From DASXTB01 sp036505615 (GTDB lineage: Bacteria > Acidobacteriota > UBA6911 > JACQSX01), in NCBI GenBank assembly GCA_036505615.1, contig DASXTB010000106.1, forward strand, positions 1-36,889: a stretch of DNA of 36,889 nt, read 5' to 3'. Below the pieces are notes generated by a model. That model did not search any database. It saw only the letters and a program-made list of their open reading frames with translations, and was not told the DNA's origin. Below are positions 24,094-32,278 of the stretch, piece after piece. The position numbers and the translations under genes were made by a program. Each line of letters starts with the position of its first letter. Within the stretch, counting starts at the first letter, position 1.

Positions 24094-24145
24094 TACGATC
24101 AAATGATTCTTTTCTCAAGTTCTACGGGAAGTGAAGGGTGAGTCA

Positions 24146-25360
24146 ATGTTGGCAAAGATCGCATTTCGGAACATTTTCAGAAACCGGCGCCGGTCGCTGA
24201 TCACGCTCCTAGTAATGACCTTTGGAGCGACCGCTCTGATCTTGTTTGGTGGTTACAAGGAGAGGTCCTTCTTTGGTCTGCGTGAGACCACGATTCGCAA
24301 CCGGCTCGGCCACTTGCAAGTTTTCAAGAAGGGATACTTCGATCGCGAATCGCAAAAGCCGCTGGAGTATGGCCTGGACAACATCGAGCAGATCCGGCGT
24401 GTCATCGAAGCCGATCCTCGAGTCCAGACAACCGCAGCGCAGATCACATTGATGGGCTTGGTGAGCAACGGCGAAAAGTCAGAAACTTTTCTGGCCACGG
24501 CGGTCGAGCCGGCGCGCGACAACCTGATGCGCGCTCAGTGGATGGTGGCTGGTCAATTCCTCTCCGACAACGACACAGACGGAGTGATCGTTGGGGAGGG
24601 GTTGGCGCGGTCGATGAGCGTGAAGCCGGGAGACTACCTGACGCTGATGACCACCACCGTTAACGGCTCGCTTAACGCCATGGATGTGAAGGTGGTCGGC
24701 ACTTTTATAACCGGAGTCAAGGAATATGACGACCGCGCAGTCAAGATCTCTCTTTCCTCGGCGCAGCAGTTGCTTCACACCACGAAGGTGGAAAAGCTGC
24801 TGGTGATGTTGAAAAGCACCGAGCAGACCACTGCGGTCCAGAGTGATCTCCAAGGCGGATTTGCGAATCGAGGATGGTTGTTGGAGATGCGAAACTGGTC
24901 GCAATTGGCGACGTTTTACCACCAGGTGGTTCTGCTTTATAACGGCATCTTCGGCTTCCTGGGAATCGTCGTGTTTGCCATCGTAGTACTGAGCGTGGCA
25001 AACACGGTCATGATGAGCATATTTGAGCGGACCCGTGAGATCGGTACGCTGATGGCCATCGGCACCAAGCGTAGTCGAGTGTGGAGCTTGTTCCTGCTGG
25101 AGGGTTTGTTTGTCGGGATTTTAGGCGGGTGTCTGGGGCTGCTTGTCGGTTCGGCCATCGGGCAGTTGATCAATCAGGCCCACATACAACTTCCTCCTCC
25201 ACCCGGTTACACGCGCGGTTATCCGCTGCAGATCATGTTCAAGTCGTCAAATTTGACAACCGCCTTCCTGCTTTCAGTCATTACCGCGACTTTGGCGTCG
25301 ATTCTTCCCGCGCTCAAGGCTTCAAGGCTGAGAATTGTGGACGCGCTGGGGCACATTTAG
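24146..25360 (+). CDS. FtsX-like ABC permease (LolC/E, MacB type)
   Basis: This 404-residue inner-membrane subunit has one N-terminal membrane segment (SLITLLVMTFGATALILFGG), a large periplasmic MacB-type domain (about 35-260), and three C-terminal segments starting near FLGIVVFAIVVLSVANTVMM. The coupling region ERTREIGTLMAIGTKRSRV is the typical FtsX signature. Such permeases do not import solutes; they drive periplasmic events or lipid/lipoprotein release. The ATG at 24146 is preferred to the GTG at 24131, because AAGGGTGA sits just before it. It pairs with the upstream ATPase and is followed by the LolA-like gene. Confidence 0.92.
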   Translation: MLAKIAFRNIFRNRRRSLITLLVMTFGATALILFGGYKERSFFGLRETTIRNRLGHLQVFKKGYFDRESQKPLEYGLDNIEQIRRVIEADPRVQTTAAQITLMGLVSNGEKSETFLATAVEPARDNLMRAQWMVAGQFLSDNDTDGVIVGEGLARSMSVKPGDYLTLMTTTVNGSLNAMDVKVVGTFITGVKEYDDRAVKISLSSAQQLLHTTKVEKLLVMLKSTEQTTAVQSDLQGGFANRGWLLEMRNWSQLATFYHQVVLLYNGIFGFLGIVVFAIVVLSVANTVMMSIFERTREIGTLMAIGTKRSRVWSLFLLEGLFVGILGGCLGLLVGSAIGQLINQAHIQLPPPPGYTRGYPLQIMFKSSNLTTAFLLSVITATLASILPALKASRLRIVDALGHI

Positions 25361-25361
25361 A

Positions 25362-25451
25362 AGAGCGGAGCGGGAGAGCGGGAGAGTAGGAGTGGGAGAG
25401 CGGGGGAACGGAGCGGAAGAGTGGGAGAGCGAGAGAGCGGGGGAGTGGGAG
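25362..25451. repeat. GGGAGAGC-word array
   Basis: A purine-rich run of roughly 8-base words GGGAGAGC, GGGAGAGT, GGGAGAGC, GGAAGAGT, GGGAGAGC and variants right after the permease stop codon. It is in one orientation only. It fits the pattern of short-word arrays in the other gaps. Confidence 0.75.
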
Positions 25452-25521
25452 CTGGCGCAAGCCGACGTGGCTGGGACCAGCTTAATTTTTTGAGAAGCAA
25501 CAAGCAGCCTCGGAGAAAAAG

Positions 25522-26277
25522 ATGAAGAAACTGAAGGTCATCATGATGTCCACAAGATTTTCTGCTGTTGCTGTCTTGCTGGCCTGGCTCGCATGTTCGG
25601 CAGCTCAGGGCGAAGACGCGACTGCCATCCTCCGGCAGGTGGACGCATTTCGAAACCCTTTAGAAAGCTTTGTTCTTGACGTTCAATTGACCAGCTTCCG
25701 AAATGATTCTTCGGAAACGTCCGGGTTTCGCGTTTATGGACAGGGAAGTGACAAGAGCCTGGTGGAGTTTCGCTCGCCGGCCAGCGAACAGGGCAGGTAT
25801 CTGCTGATGCTGCGCGACGCCATGTGGATGTACATGCCCAATACCAGCCGGCCGATTCGTATCTCCCCGCTGCAAAGACTCATGGGGGAAGCTTCCAATG
25901 GGGACGTAGCCAGAACCAACTACACAATCGACTATACCGCTCAACTGGCGGGAGAGGAGTTGGTCGAAAACCGCGCCACATATATTTTGGAGTTGAAGGC
26001 TAAAGATCCGGATATTTCTTATAGCCGTGTCAAGCTCTGGGTGAGCAAGAAGGATTACGAACCGGTAAAGGCCGAGTTCTACGTAATTTCAGGCAAGTTA
26101 ATGAAGCGCGCCTTTTTTCAGGACTTTGAACTCATGAGTGGCCGTCGCGTCGTGAGCAAAATTGAAATCCAGGATGTTATCCGGCCGGGGCGCCGCACCG
26201 TGATGGCGTATTCGAACCTGCAGGCCAAAAAACTTCCTGAAAAGATGTTCACAAAGAATTATTTGGGGAAGTGGTGA
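25522..26277 (+). CDS. LolA-like outer-membrane lipoprotein-sorting protein
   Basis: This 251-residue periplasmic protein has a signal peptide (residues 1-29, ending CSAAQG) followed by a LolA-like fold of the Pfam PF17131 type. Family marks are VDAFRNPLESFVLDVQLTS, SEQGRYLLMLRDAMWMYMP, then SRPIRISPLQRLMGEASNGD and KAEFYVISGKLMKRAFF. LolA-fold proteins carry lipidated or hydrophobic cargo across the periplasm, though this subfamily is not well studied. It is co-oriented with an ABC ATPase and FtsX permease upstream and a barrel protein downstream, which fits a cargo carrier between inner and outer membrane. It ends 332 bases before the barrel gene's likely start codon. Confidence 0.9.
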   Translation: MKKLKVIMMSTRFSAVAVLLAWLACSAAQGEDATAILRQVDAFRNPLESFVLDVQLTSFRNDSSETSGFRVYGQGSDKSLVEFRSPASEQGRYLLMLRDAMWMYMPNTSRPIRISPLQRLMGEASNGDVARTNYTIDYTAQLAGEELVENRATYILELKAKDPDISYSRVKLWVSKKDYEPVKAEFYVISGKLMKRAFFQDFELMSGRRVVSKIEIQDVIRPGRRTVMAYSNLQAKKLPEKMFTKNYLGKW

Positions 26278-26352
26278 AGGGAATTACGGCCGGGGCCATG
26301 AGGGCATGTTGCCCAAATATCGATTTTGCCGCGGGGTCCGCTACAGCGGGCG

Positions 26353-26576
26353 TCAGATTGTGGCCCAGGGCGAAGCGAAGCCCTGGGACAAATGCGAATC
26401 AAAGAGTTCAAGCCCCCCCGCAGAGGGCGGGCGGCAGATGTTTCAGAGACGCTAAATGGACCCCAATTATCGAACCCGCTCCGCAGCCCGTCCCGCCCAG
26501 CGGGACGGGCTGAAAGCAAGAGTTGAAGTCTTGATAACCCAGGGCTCCGCTTCGCTTCGCCCTGGGCCACAATCTG
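26353..26576. repeat. 224-bp composite palindromic element
   Basis: Outer arms CAGATTGTGGCCCAGGGCGA (from 26353) and its reverse complement ending at 26576 match over about 34 bp apart from one 5-base indel. Each arm itself contains the CCCAGGGC/GCCCTGGG stem (26364-26387 and 26538-26566). Inner GC-rich stems include CCCGTCCCGCCCAGCGGGACGGG. The same stems appear at 17437-17580. It separates the LolA-like and barrel genes and covers the only ATG of the latter's reading frame. Confidence 0.8.
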
Positions 26577-26590
26577 TCGCGCTTGCGCGC

Positions 26591-27853
26591 TTGATTTGGG
26601 CGACACGCGTGGTGCAACAGTGGCTGATTGCAATTTTCTCGCCGGTTTTTACCGCAGCCCTAGCCGCGGCCGTTTGTCATGCCACACTAACCGCTCAGCC
26701 GATATTTCACCTGTTCGGGTCGGCAGGCAACGAAACACATTGGACGCCTGCAGCGAAGAAATCTCCCCTGAACCCCGGAAATTTTCTCAATCTCCCGTCG
26801 CGCTCTGATTCATCGGATGTCACACTGTTCGGAGAAGTCTCTCCTGAAGACAAAGCCTGGAAGCTTCACCTGAAGTTGCGTGCATCCGGAGAGTGGAACA
26901 GAAACTCCACTTCTCGCGTCGATATGAGCGAGTTCTATTGGAACGTTTCGATCACTTCATGGTTGGACATCCAGGTGGGGCGAAGTATCGAAAAGTGGGG
27001 AACCGGCTACGCTTGGAACCCGACTGGCGTTGTCAATCCTCCAAAGAATCCCGCCGATCCCAACGACAGGCGCTCGGCTTACCGAGGGGTCGATAACGCG
27101 CGAGTGGATCTGTTTGTAAAAAACTGGAATGTTTCTCTGCTGGCCGCGCCCGAAATCGATTGGGAAGGGAAGCATGGCAAGCACCTGCTGTCGACCGGTT
27201 GGGCGGCACGGGCTTATCGCCTCGTCAACGGCGTCGATTTTTCGCTAAACGCCAGCGGCGGCAGCGGACTTCCCAACAGCCAGGGGCTCAGTCTGGCGCG
27301 AGTGTTTGGCAACGCGCTCGAACTGCACGCTGAGGCCGCCGCTTTTCAGGATACGCTGCGCTATGCTCCCGGCGACGGAGGATTTGAGCGGCAGAAGCGG
27401 CCCCACCAAGAAATACTTCTGGGAGGCCAATACACATTTCCGAAGAACGTTAACCTTGTCGTGGAATTCTTCAGCACGGGAGCTGGCCTCAACAAGCAGG
27501 AGTGGTCGCGCTTCCGCCGGCTGGTGCAATCGAGTCAACAGGAGCTTCGCCAGGGAGATCCCCGGTGGTTGCTTCAGGCAAATCGATACTTTGTGCCCCT
27601 CACAATGGGAAAGACGTACTCTTTTGCCCGGTTATATGCGCCCTTCTACCGGGACAAGCTGGAAGGCGAGATGATCGTGATTTCATCGCTGCGCGACGGA
27701 TCCTCAGTGATTCGCCCAGCGGTCTACTGGAAAATCTTCCCCAACTGGAGTCTCTACTGGATTCAAAGTGAATTTCTAGGGGGAAGCGCGAGCGAGTTCG
27801 GGCAGATACAGGTGCGGCGTACTTCGGATTTTGGGGTCCGATACCATTTCTAA
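26591..27853 (+). CDS. Putative outer-membrane beta-barrel protein (DUF1302/porin-like)
   Basis: The reading frame is open from an ATG at 26456, but that part is encoded by a palindromic repeat, so the start is more likely TTG 26591 or GTG 26609/26612, just before the hydrophobic signal peptide (WLIAIFSPVFTAALAAAVCH). The mature part has alternating polar and aromatic strands, no helices of note, and ends FGVRYHF with a terminal Phe, the pattern recognised by the BAM machinery. The stretch DIQVGRSIEKWGTGYAWNP with VVNPPKNPADPNDRR resembles DUF1302-type barrels. It would sit in the outer membrane as the last component of the ABC/LolA-like set. This family assignment is tentative. Confidence 0.75.
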   Translation: MIWATRVVQQWLIAIFSPVFTAALAAAVCHATLTAQPIFHLFGSAGNETHWTPAAKKSPLNPGNFLNLPSRSDSSDVTLFGEVSPEDKAWKLHLKLRASGEWNRNSTSRVDMSEFYWNVSITSWLDIQVGRSIEKWGTGYAWNPTGVVNPPKNPADPNDRRSAYRGVDNARVDLFVKNWNVSLLAAPEIDWEGKHGKHLLSTGWAARAYRLVNGVDFSLNASGGSGLPNSQGLSLARVFGNALELHAEAAAFQDTLRYAPGDGGFERQKRPHQEILLGGQYTFPKNVNLVVEFFSTGAGLNKQEWSRFRRLVQSSQQELRQGDPRWLLQANRYFVPLTMGKTYSFARLYAPFYRDKLEGEMIVISSLRDGSSVIRPAVYWKIFPNWSLYWIQSEFLGGSASEFGQIQVRRTSDFGVRYHF

Positions 27854-27869
27854 GGGGCTGTAACAGAGG

Positions 27870-28026
27870 AATTAGGACACGGAAAACACAGATCACATGG
27901 ACTGGCGAATGGGCTGCAGTGGCAACGCCTGGGTTAAGTTGAGGAATTGATAGAAGTTCTAATCGGAGCCTTGCCCCCTCAGCACACCCGCCAGTCCGTG
28001 TAATCGGTGTTCTCCGTGTCCTAATT
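27870..28026. repeat. Inverted-repeat element, GGACACGGA family
   Basis: A 157-bp element with 37-38-bp terminal inverted repeats: the left arm AATTAGGACACGGAAAACAC through ACTGGCG (27870-27906) and the right arm 27989-28026, its reverse complement with about four mismatches. The arm is built of nonamers GGACACGGA, AAACACAGA, TCACATGGA. It fills the gap after the barrel gene. A further left-arm copy starts at 36804. Confidence 0.85.
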
Positions 28027-28117
28027 AACTGCCGATTTCTCCGTTACTGCTCACCAGTATGTTTTTCTGGCGGCCAGGCGCAGCGCAGAGGCAGAATAGA
28101 AAGCAGGACAACTTCGC

Positions 28118-30073
28118 ATGAGAGTTCTCATTCTCACTTCTCTTTTGGTCTTCACGTTCGCAGCGGTTTCTCTTGCCGCGGTTCTTGTGCTTTGGTTCAG
28201 GGAAGTGAGGGAAGAAAAACCGCAACTGCTGGATTGGATTCATGGAGCTATGCTCCTTGTCTGCACCGTCTGGTTTGTGCTCAACCTGGTTCTGACACTG
28301 GCCTTTCTGTCTCCCGGCCCTGTATCTGAGACACTCCAATGGTCGATGCTGGCGGTGGCATTTCTTTTTCCGCCGCTGATCATGCATGTTTACTATCTTG
28401 ATTATCGGCCGAACCTCTCGCTGGCTCGAATTTGGAACTTTCTCATCAGCGCAGTTTATTCGACCAGCCTGCCGCTGATGGTCCTTTCTCTCCTACTCGC
28501 GTTTCGGGTCGTGAAAGCTTCGCCGCGGGCAGGCGATCGGCTCACGGCAGCACTGTTCGCCTCCTTCATTGTGGCTGCGCTCTTCAGCGTAGCCATCGTA
28601 TTCAAGGCGCGCCGAGGGCGGGACAATCTGCACGAACGCGGTTACCACAGGTGGAATCTTTTCCTGTTTGTCCTGCTGATATTAGTTTCTCTGCCGCTCA
28701 TTGTCGCGCGCGGGCACTACCTGGCGTATTTGGGCCTGTTCTCGCGCTCCTTGCCTCTCTATTTTGTTTTCGTCAGCAGCTATTACCACGGCCGATCAGC
28801 ATTCTTTGACATCTTTATCAAACGCGGGACGTTCTTCCTGGTGGCGCTGGTACTTCTCACAGCGTACTTTGCCTTGGTCCCTTCCGTTCTTGACAGCTTT
28901 AAGCTGGGATGGGAAAAACCGTGGGTTTACGCGCTGACACTACTGCCGCTGGCCCTGGCGCTCCCGTGGACATACCGAAAGCTCTCGAGCTGGTTGGATC
29001 GAGCTTGGCTGGGCCGGGTATTCTCGCGAAACGAGGCCCTAAGTCATTTTCTGGAAGGAGTGCAGGAAGCCACCAGCGAAAAGGAATTAATCGAGCAAGC
29101 GGAGGAGCGTCTGGGGGCGATCTTCCAGGCTGAAACCAGAGTGCTATTGGACCCTGGTGACTCAGCGCGAGGAGAGGAAGCTCAACAGTCGCCTTTTCAG
29201 TGTCTACGGGCTAGCGATGCGCACCAGTGCCGCTTTCTTGAAGCGCCCGTTCGAATCCAGGGGCAAAACATAGGGGTAATCCAGATGTGGCGCCCGGTGA
29301 GCGAGACGCCTTACTTCAGCGAAGACATCACGCTGTCGACCTCTCTAACCGATATTTTTTCCAACATGCTGGAAAACATTCGTCTTCTGGAGAAAAAACA
29401 GCAGCAGGAAAAACGCGAACAGGACCTGGTGCTCAACGCCAGTCGCTCGGAGCTGAAGGCGCTGCGTGCTCAGATCAATCCACATTTCCTCTTCAACGCG
29501 CTCAACGCTATTGCCGGGCTGATTCCCAAAAATCCGTCGCGGGCGGAAGAGACGGTGGAACAGTTGGCTGAAGTGTTCCGCTACACTCTCAGGCGTTCGG
29601 AAAATGAGTGGGTTCGACTGGAGGACGAGATGATGTTTGTCCGCTCATACCTGGAAGTGGAGCGGGCACGGTTTGGCGAGCGCTTGCAAGTGCACATGCA
29701 GATCGATGACGGAGTCAAGGATGCGAAGATACCCGCCATGATCGTTCAAACCCTGGTGGAGAATTCAATCAAGCATGGGATTGCTTCTGTACGCGGAACG
29801 GGAAAGGTGGAGATTCAAGCGGGACGCAGGGACAATCGTGTTCAGATCAAGGTTGTGGACAATGGTCCCGGATTCCAAAACACAGAGAGCCGGGAGTCCG
29901 ACACCGCGCCGGCAGGGAAGGCGAACGGTGGTTACGGCCTGAGAAATGTCCGCCAGCGTCTGCAAGGATATTTTGGTGAAGCCGCGCAATTGAAAGTGGA
30001 GCGCGACAAGCTCAGCAATTTGACGGTGGTTTCGGTGGAAATTCCGTTGGATGTGTTGCTGGAACAGCAATGA
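28118..30073 (+). CDS. LytS/YehU-type sensor histidine kinase
   Basis: The 651-residue kinase has an N-terminal membrane domain of seven to nine helices (about 1-285, including LLVFTFAAVSLAAVLVLWF), a cytoplasmic GAF-like section (about 305-425; FSNMLENIRLLEKKQQQEKR), and a His_kinase/HATPase module. The phospho-acceptor is H456 in QINPHFLFNALNAI; the N-box is VQTLVENSIKHGI (about 543-555), with GPGFQN and GGYGLRNVRQRL. This class autophosphorylates and typically signals to LytTR-type regulators. The membrane part suggests it senses a signal within or near the inner membrane; the ligand is unknown. It is followed by two response-regulator genes. Confidence 0.93.
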   Translation: MRVLILTSLLVFTFAAVSLAAVLVLWFREVREEKPQLLDWIHGAMLLVCTVWFVLNLVLTLAFLSPGPVSETLQWSMLAVAFLFPPLIMHVYYLDYRPNLSLARIWNFLISAVYSTSLPLMVLSLLLAFRVVKASPRAGDRLTAALFASFIVAALFSVAIVFKARRGRDNLHERGYHRWNLFLFVLLILVSLPLIVARGHYLAYLGLFSRSLPLYFVFVSSYYHGRSAFFDIFIKRGTFFLVALVLLTAYFALVPSVLDSFKLGWEKPWVYALTLLPLALALPWTYRKLSSWLDRAWLGRVFSRNEALSHFLEGVQEATSEKELIEQAEERLGAIFQAETRVLLDPGDSARGEEAQQSPFQCLRASDAHQCRFLEAPVRIQGQNIGVIQMWRPVSETPYFSEDITLSTSLTDIFSNMLENIRLLEKKQQQEKREQDLVLNASRSELKALRAQINPHFLFNALNAIAGLIPKNPSRAEETVEQLAEVFRYTLRRSENEWVRLEDEMMFVRSYLEVERARFGERLQVHMQIDDGVKDAKIPAMIVQTLVENSIKHGIASVRGTGKVEIQAGRRDNRVQIKVVDNGPGFQNTESRESDTAPAGKANGGYGLRNVRQRLQGYFGEAAQLKVERDKLSNLTVVSVEIPLDVLLEQQ

Positions 30074-30137
30074 TCAGTCGCTTAGGATATGGAGGGATAT
30101 GAAGGGATATTCCAACGAATAACAACGGCGAGGATCG

Positions 30138-31325
30138 GTGATTCGAATTCTGTTAGTCGATGACGAGGAACCGGCGCGAGACAGGCTGCGCCAACTCCTG
30201 AGTTCATTTGGCGACTGCGAGGTCGTTGGTGAGGCTGTAGACGGCGAGCAGGCGCTGGAGAAGATTTCGCACCTTCAGCCTGACCTGGTTTTCCTGGATA
30301 TTCAAATGCCGGGCCGCAGCGGGATCGAGGTGGCCGCCTCCCTTCCGTCCCCGCACCCTGGCATTATCTTTTGCACCGCCTTTGATCAACATGCGATTAG
30401 GGCATTTGAGCTCCATGCGCTTGATTATCTGCTGAAGCCGGTGAGCCGGGCGCGCCTGGCGGAGTCTCTTGCCCGGGTCCGCAGCGCCGCCCCAAAGAAC
30501 TTTGATTCTGCTCTGCAAGCCCTCATCAGCGAGCTTGAGAGTGCAAAGAAGGTCCAAAGTCAACTGTTTCCTCGGACCCTGCCGCCCATGAAAACTCTCG
30601 ATTACGCGGGCATGTCAAGAGCAGCATGCGAACTGGGTGGAGATTATTACGATTTTCTGCAACCGCGAGAGGATCAGCTTTATATCGCGCTGGGTGACAT
30701 CTGCGGTAAAAGCATTTCTGCGGCGTTGCTCATGGCAAGCCTGCAAGCTCTTCTCAGAAGCCATGCTCCGTTGCACGGCGCCGCCGTGCGAGACCTGCTG
30801 GCAGACATCAACCGGCTGATGTGCTCGTCAACGGACAGCGTTCGATATGCCACTTTCTTTTGCGGTCTTTATGACGACCTTCAGCGTACTCTCACTTATG
30901 TCAACGCGGGGCACAATGCGCCGATGCTGGTTCGCGCAGCACATGCGCCGGTAGAGCAGGTTTTCGCCCGCGGTCAAAGGGAGACCGAGCGGGAACTGGC
31001 AGCGCGCGATGCGGATTCCAGCATGGTAATGCGCCTGGAAACGGGCGGCACTGCTGTAGGCATGTTTCAAAATGCCTTGTACCAGCAGGAAACCGTGCGG
31101 ATGTTTCCGGGCGACCTCCTTTTGATATTCAGCGATGGCATCACCGAAGCGCTAAGCCATAATGGCGAAGAATTTGGTGAAGGGCGGCTTGTTCAATTAG
31201 CCGCCGCTCATCCGCAGGCTTCAGCGGCCGCATTGACTGAATTGATCCTCCGGCAACTGGATCTGTTTGTTGGTCAGGCTCCGCAGCAGGATGATTTAAC
31301 TCTAGTTGTTGCGAAGGTGATTTGA
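30138..31325 (+). CDS. Response regulator with SpoIIE-type PP2C phosphatase output
   Basis: This 395-residue protein combines a receiver domain (1-120; acidic D8/D9, phospho-acceptor D54 in VFLDIQMP, T80, K100) with a SpoIIE/RsbU-type PP2C phosphatase. Metal-binding motifs are complete: GGDYYDF, GDICGKS, YVNAGHNAP, FSDGITEA and QQDDLTLVVAKV. The linker LISELESAKKVQSQLFPR is helical and typical of RsbU-like proteins. Such regulators dephosphorylate STAS anti-anti-sigma proteins; no STAS or anti-sigma gene is near. The GTG start at 30138 follows a GAGG-like site. The receiver is a close duplicate of the next gene's receiver (about 81 of 110 identical). Confidence 0.92.
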   Translation: MIRILLVDDEEPARDRLRQLLSSFGDCEVVGEAVDGEQALEKISHLQPDLVFLDIQMPGRSGIEVAASLPSPHPGIIFCTAFDQHAIRAFELHALDYLLKPVSRARLAESLARVRSAAPKNFDSALQALISELESAKKVQSQLFPRTLPPMKTLDYAGMSRAACELGGDYYDFLQPREDQLYIALGDICGKSISAALLMASLQALLRSHAPLHGAAVRDLLADINRLMCSSTDSVRYATFFCGLYDDLQRTLTYVNAGHNAPMLVRAAHAPVEQVFARGQRETERELAARDADSSMVMRLETGGTAVGMFQNALYQQETVRMFPGDLLLIFSDGITEALSHNGEEFGEGRLVQLAAAHPQASAAALTELILRQLDLFVGQAPQQDDLTLVVAKVI

Positions 31326-31333
31326 GAGGCAGC

Positions 31334-32071
31334 ATGATCCGGGCATTACTGGTCGATGACGAGCAGCCGGCGCGGGACCGCCTGCGCGAGCTATTGCGCG
31401 CTTTCGACGATATCGAAATCGTGGGCGAAGCGCAAGATGGAGAAGAGGCTATCGGGAAAATTCTGGAAACCAAACCGGACTTGGTTTTTCTCGATATCCA
31501 GATGCCGGCCTGCAGCGGCTTGGAAGTGGCCGCTTCGCTGCCGTCGCCGCGGCCCAAAATCGTCTTCTGCACTGCTTTTGATCAATACGCTGTGGATGCC
31601 TTTGAACTGTACGCTTTGGATTATCTGCTCAAACCCGTGAACCGGGCGCGGCTGCGCGAGGCCGTCGAACGCGTGCGAGTGCTTTCGCCGGACGATTCTG
31701 AATCGGCTGTCGAAAAGGTAAACCAGGCGGTGAAGACAACCCCGGCTCGTTTCCTTGCCAAGCGGGGCTCGAAATTCCGCGTGGTCGGTCAACCCGAAAT
31801 CCTGTACTTCACTTCCGAGGATGGCTTGACAAAACTTTATGCCCGGGACCAGCAATACTGGATGGAGCCCACGCTGAGCGATCTGGAAAAGCGGCTGGAT
31901 GCTTCGGCGTTTTGTCGTATTTCGCGCGCCGCCATTGTCAACCTGGATGCCGTCCACGAGGTGGTGCCGTTGATAGGAGGGCATGGAGAGGTGGTGTTGA
32001 AAAACGGCGCCAGATTGGAAATAAGCCGGCGGCGGATGAAAGAACTGATGCATAAGCTGGAAGGCGTGTAA
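31334..32071 (+). CDS. LytTR-family response regulator
   Basis: The 245-residue protein has a receiver domain (1-120; D8/D9, phospho-acceptor D54, T80, K100) and a LytTR DNA-binding domain (about 140-245; RFLAKRGSKFRVV, then FCRISRAAIVNLDAV and the C-terminal ISRRRMKELMHKL). It would act as a transcription factor phosphorylated by the LytS-type kinase two genes upstream. The ATG at 31334 starts 8 bases after the previous stop; the in-frame TTG at 31322 is a poorer start. Its target promoters are not identifiable here; upstream of its own cluster and the ABC cluster are candidates. Confidence 0.94.
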   Translation: MIRALLVDDEQPARDRLRELLRAFDDIEIVGEAQDGEEAIGKILETKPDLVFLDIQMPACSGLEVAASLPSPRPKIVFCTAFDQYAVDAFELYALDYLLKPVNRARLREAVERVRVLSPDDSESAVEKVNQAVKTTPARFLAKRGSKFRVVGQPEILYFTSEDGLTKLYARDQQYWMEPTLSDLEKRLDASAFCRISRAAIVNLDAVHEVVPLIGGHGEVVLKNGARLEISRRRMKELMHKLEGV

Positions 32072-32142
32072 AACACATCAGCAGATCACAAACTTTCACC
32101 GCAGAGACCTGAGGCGCTCTCCGACCGTAATCCAAAAGCCGC

Positions 32143-32205
32143 CCACGACCACGTGCACGTCAACGATCACGGTCACGTCTACGTTGACGAAAACGATCAC
32201 GATTC
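32143..32205. repeat. Hexamer array (CACGNN words), single arm
   Basis: Words CACGAC, CACGTG, CACGTC, AACGAT, CACGGT, CACGTC, TACGTT, GACGAA, AACGAT, CACGAT with a 6-base period between the LytTR and binding-protein genes. The same family as 7040-7165. Confidence 0.75.
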
Positions 32206-32278
32206 CTGAATTCCCATTGATTTTGCGCAGCACAGGCATCAATAATTAAATTTTTCCGGCTTTAAAAAGGGGGCGGGC

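Noticed and set aside
23277..25360. A canonical LolCDE lipoprotein exporter
   Set aside because: There is a single permease of about 400 residues rather than LolC and LolE, and the periplasmic and outer-membrane partners are of other families; only a general resemblance is claimed.
29241..29256. TTCGAATCC-like T-arm motif suggesting a tRNA
   Set aside because: It lies in the coding frame of the histidine kinase and no acceptor or anticodon stems flank it; similar TTCGAA strings elsewhere are the heptamer array.
31391..32053. A 220-codon minus-strand frame opposite the LytTR regulator
   Set aside because: Its sense strand is a complete receiver-LytTR protein; a similar shadow lies opposite the first receiver, as expected from the duplicated DNA.
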